DNA of 6,060 nucleotides, from NCBI GenBank assembly GCA_937967755.1, contig CALBTA010000661.1, forward strand, positions 1-6,060. Reading direction: 5' to 3'. Positions 6,042 through 6,060 of the stretch are shown piece after piece (the first letter of the stretch is position 1; each line of letters opens with the position of its first letter). The stretch comes from an uncultured Planctomycetaceae bacterium. GTDB taxonomy: Bacteria; Planctomycetota; Planctomycetia; Pirellulales; Pirellulaceae. Under the pieces are notes generated by a model, which made no database searches, was not told where the DNA came from, and saw only the letters and a program-made list of their open reading frames with translations. The position numbers and the translations under genes were made by a program.

Positions 6042-6060
6042 AAAGCGTCAGGCTCAAGCT

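Noticed and set aside
6035..6049. Short inverted repeat GACG/CGTC around an A-rich loop at the window end
   Set aside because: A four-base stem is not significant. It could be part of a larger element, but the window stops at 6060.

Overview
The window is a surface or exopolysaccharide biosynthesis locus with every supported gene on the + strand. It appears to come from a GC-rich Gram-negative-type bacterium. The combination of a plant-like GDP-mannose 3,5-epimerase, few Shine-Dalgarno sites, and Ala/Pro-rich protein tails makes me lean towards Planctomycetota, but nothing here proves the phylum.

Layout: (1) 1-518, the C-terminal two thirds of a WecG/TagA/CpsF (GT26) glycosyltransferase cut by the window edge. 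(2) 583-1587, a complete protein very similar to GDP-mannose 3,5-epimerase. (3) 1596-1636, a strong hairpin between genes. (4) 1672-2694, a GT2 glycosyltransferase. (5) A 116-base gap with a weak candidate promoter. (6) 2811-4031, a three-part sugar C-methyltransferase-like protein. (7) 4037-4060, a small hairpin just before the next start. (8) 4070-5227, CDP-glucose 4,6-dehydratase. (9) 5260-5826, an RmlC-type NDP-4-keto-6-deoxysugar epimerase. (10) 5823-6041, the start of an NAD(P)-dependent oxidoreductase whose frame stops after 72 codons.

How they fit together: the epimerase at 583 would supply GDP-L-galactose (or GDP-L-gulose). The block from 2811 onward is the familiar cassette that turns CDP-glucose into a CDP-6-deoxy sugar, probably C-methylated. 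The two glycosyltransferases would place such sugars on a lipid-linked glycan. The cytidylyltransferase (rfbF) that would make CDP-glucose is not in the window.

The most notable points are the plant-type epimerase in a bacterial cluster, the loss of the expected active-site histidines in the methyltransferase-like protein, and the abrupt end of the last oxidoreductase, which coincides with a sharp fall in GC content. I found no RNA genes, CRISPR array or recognisable transposase.
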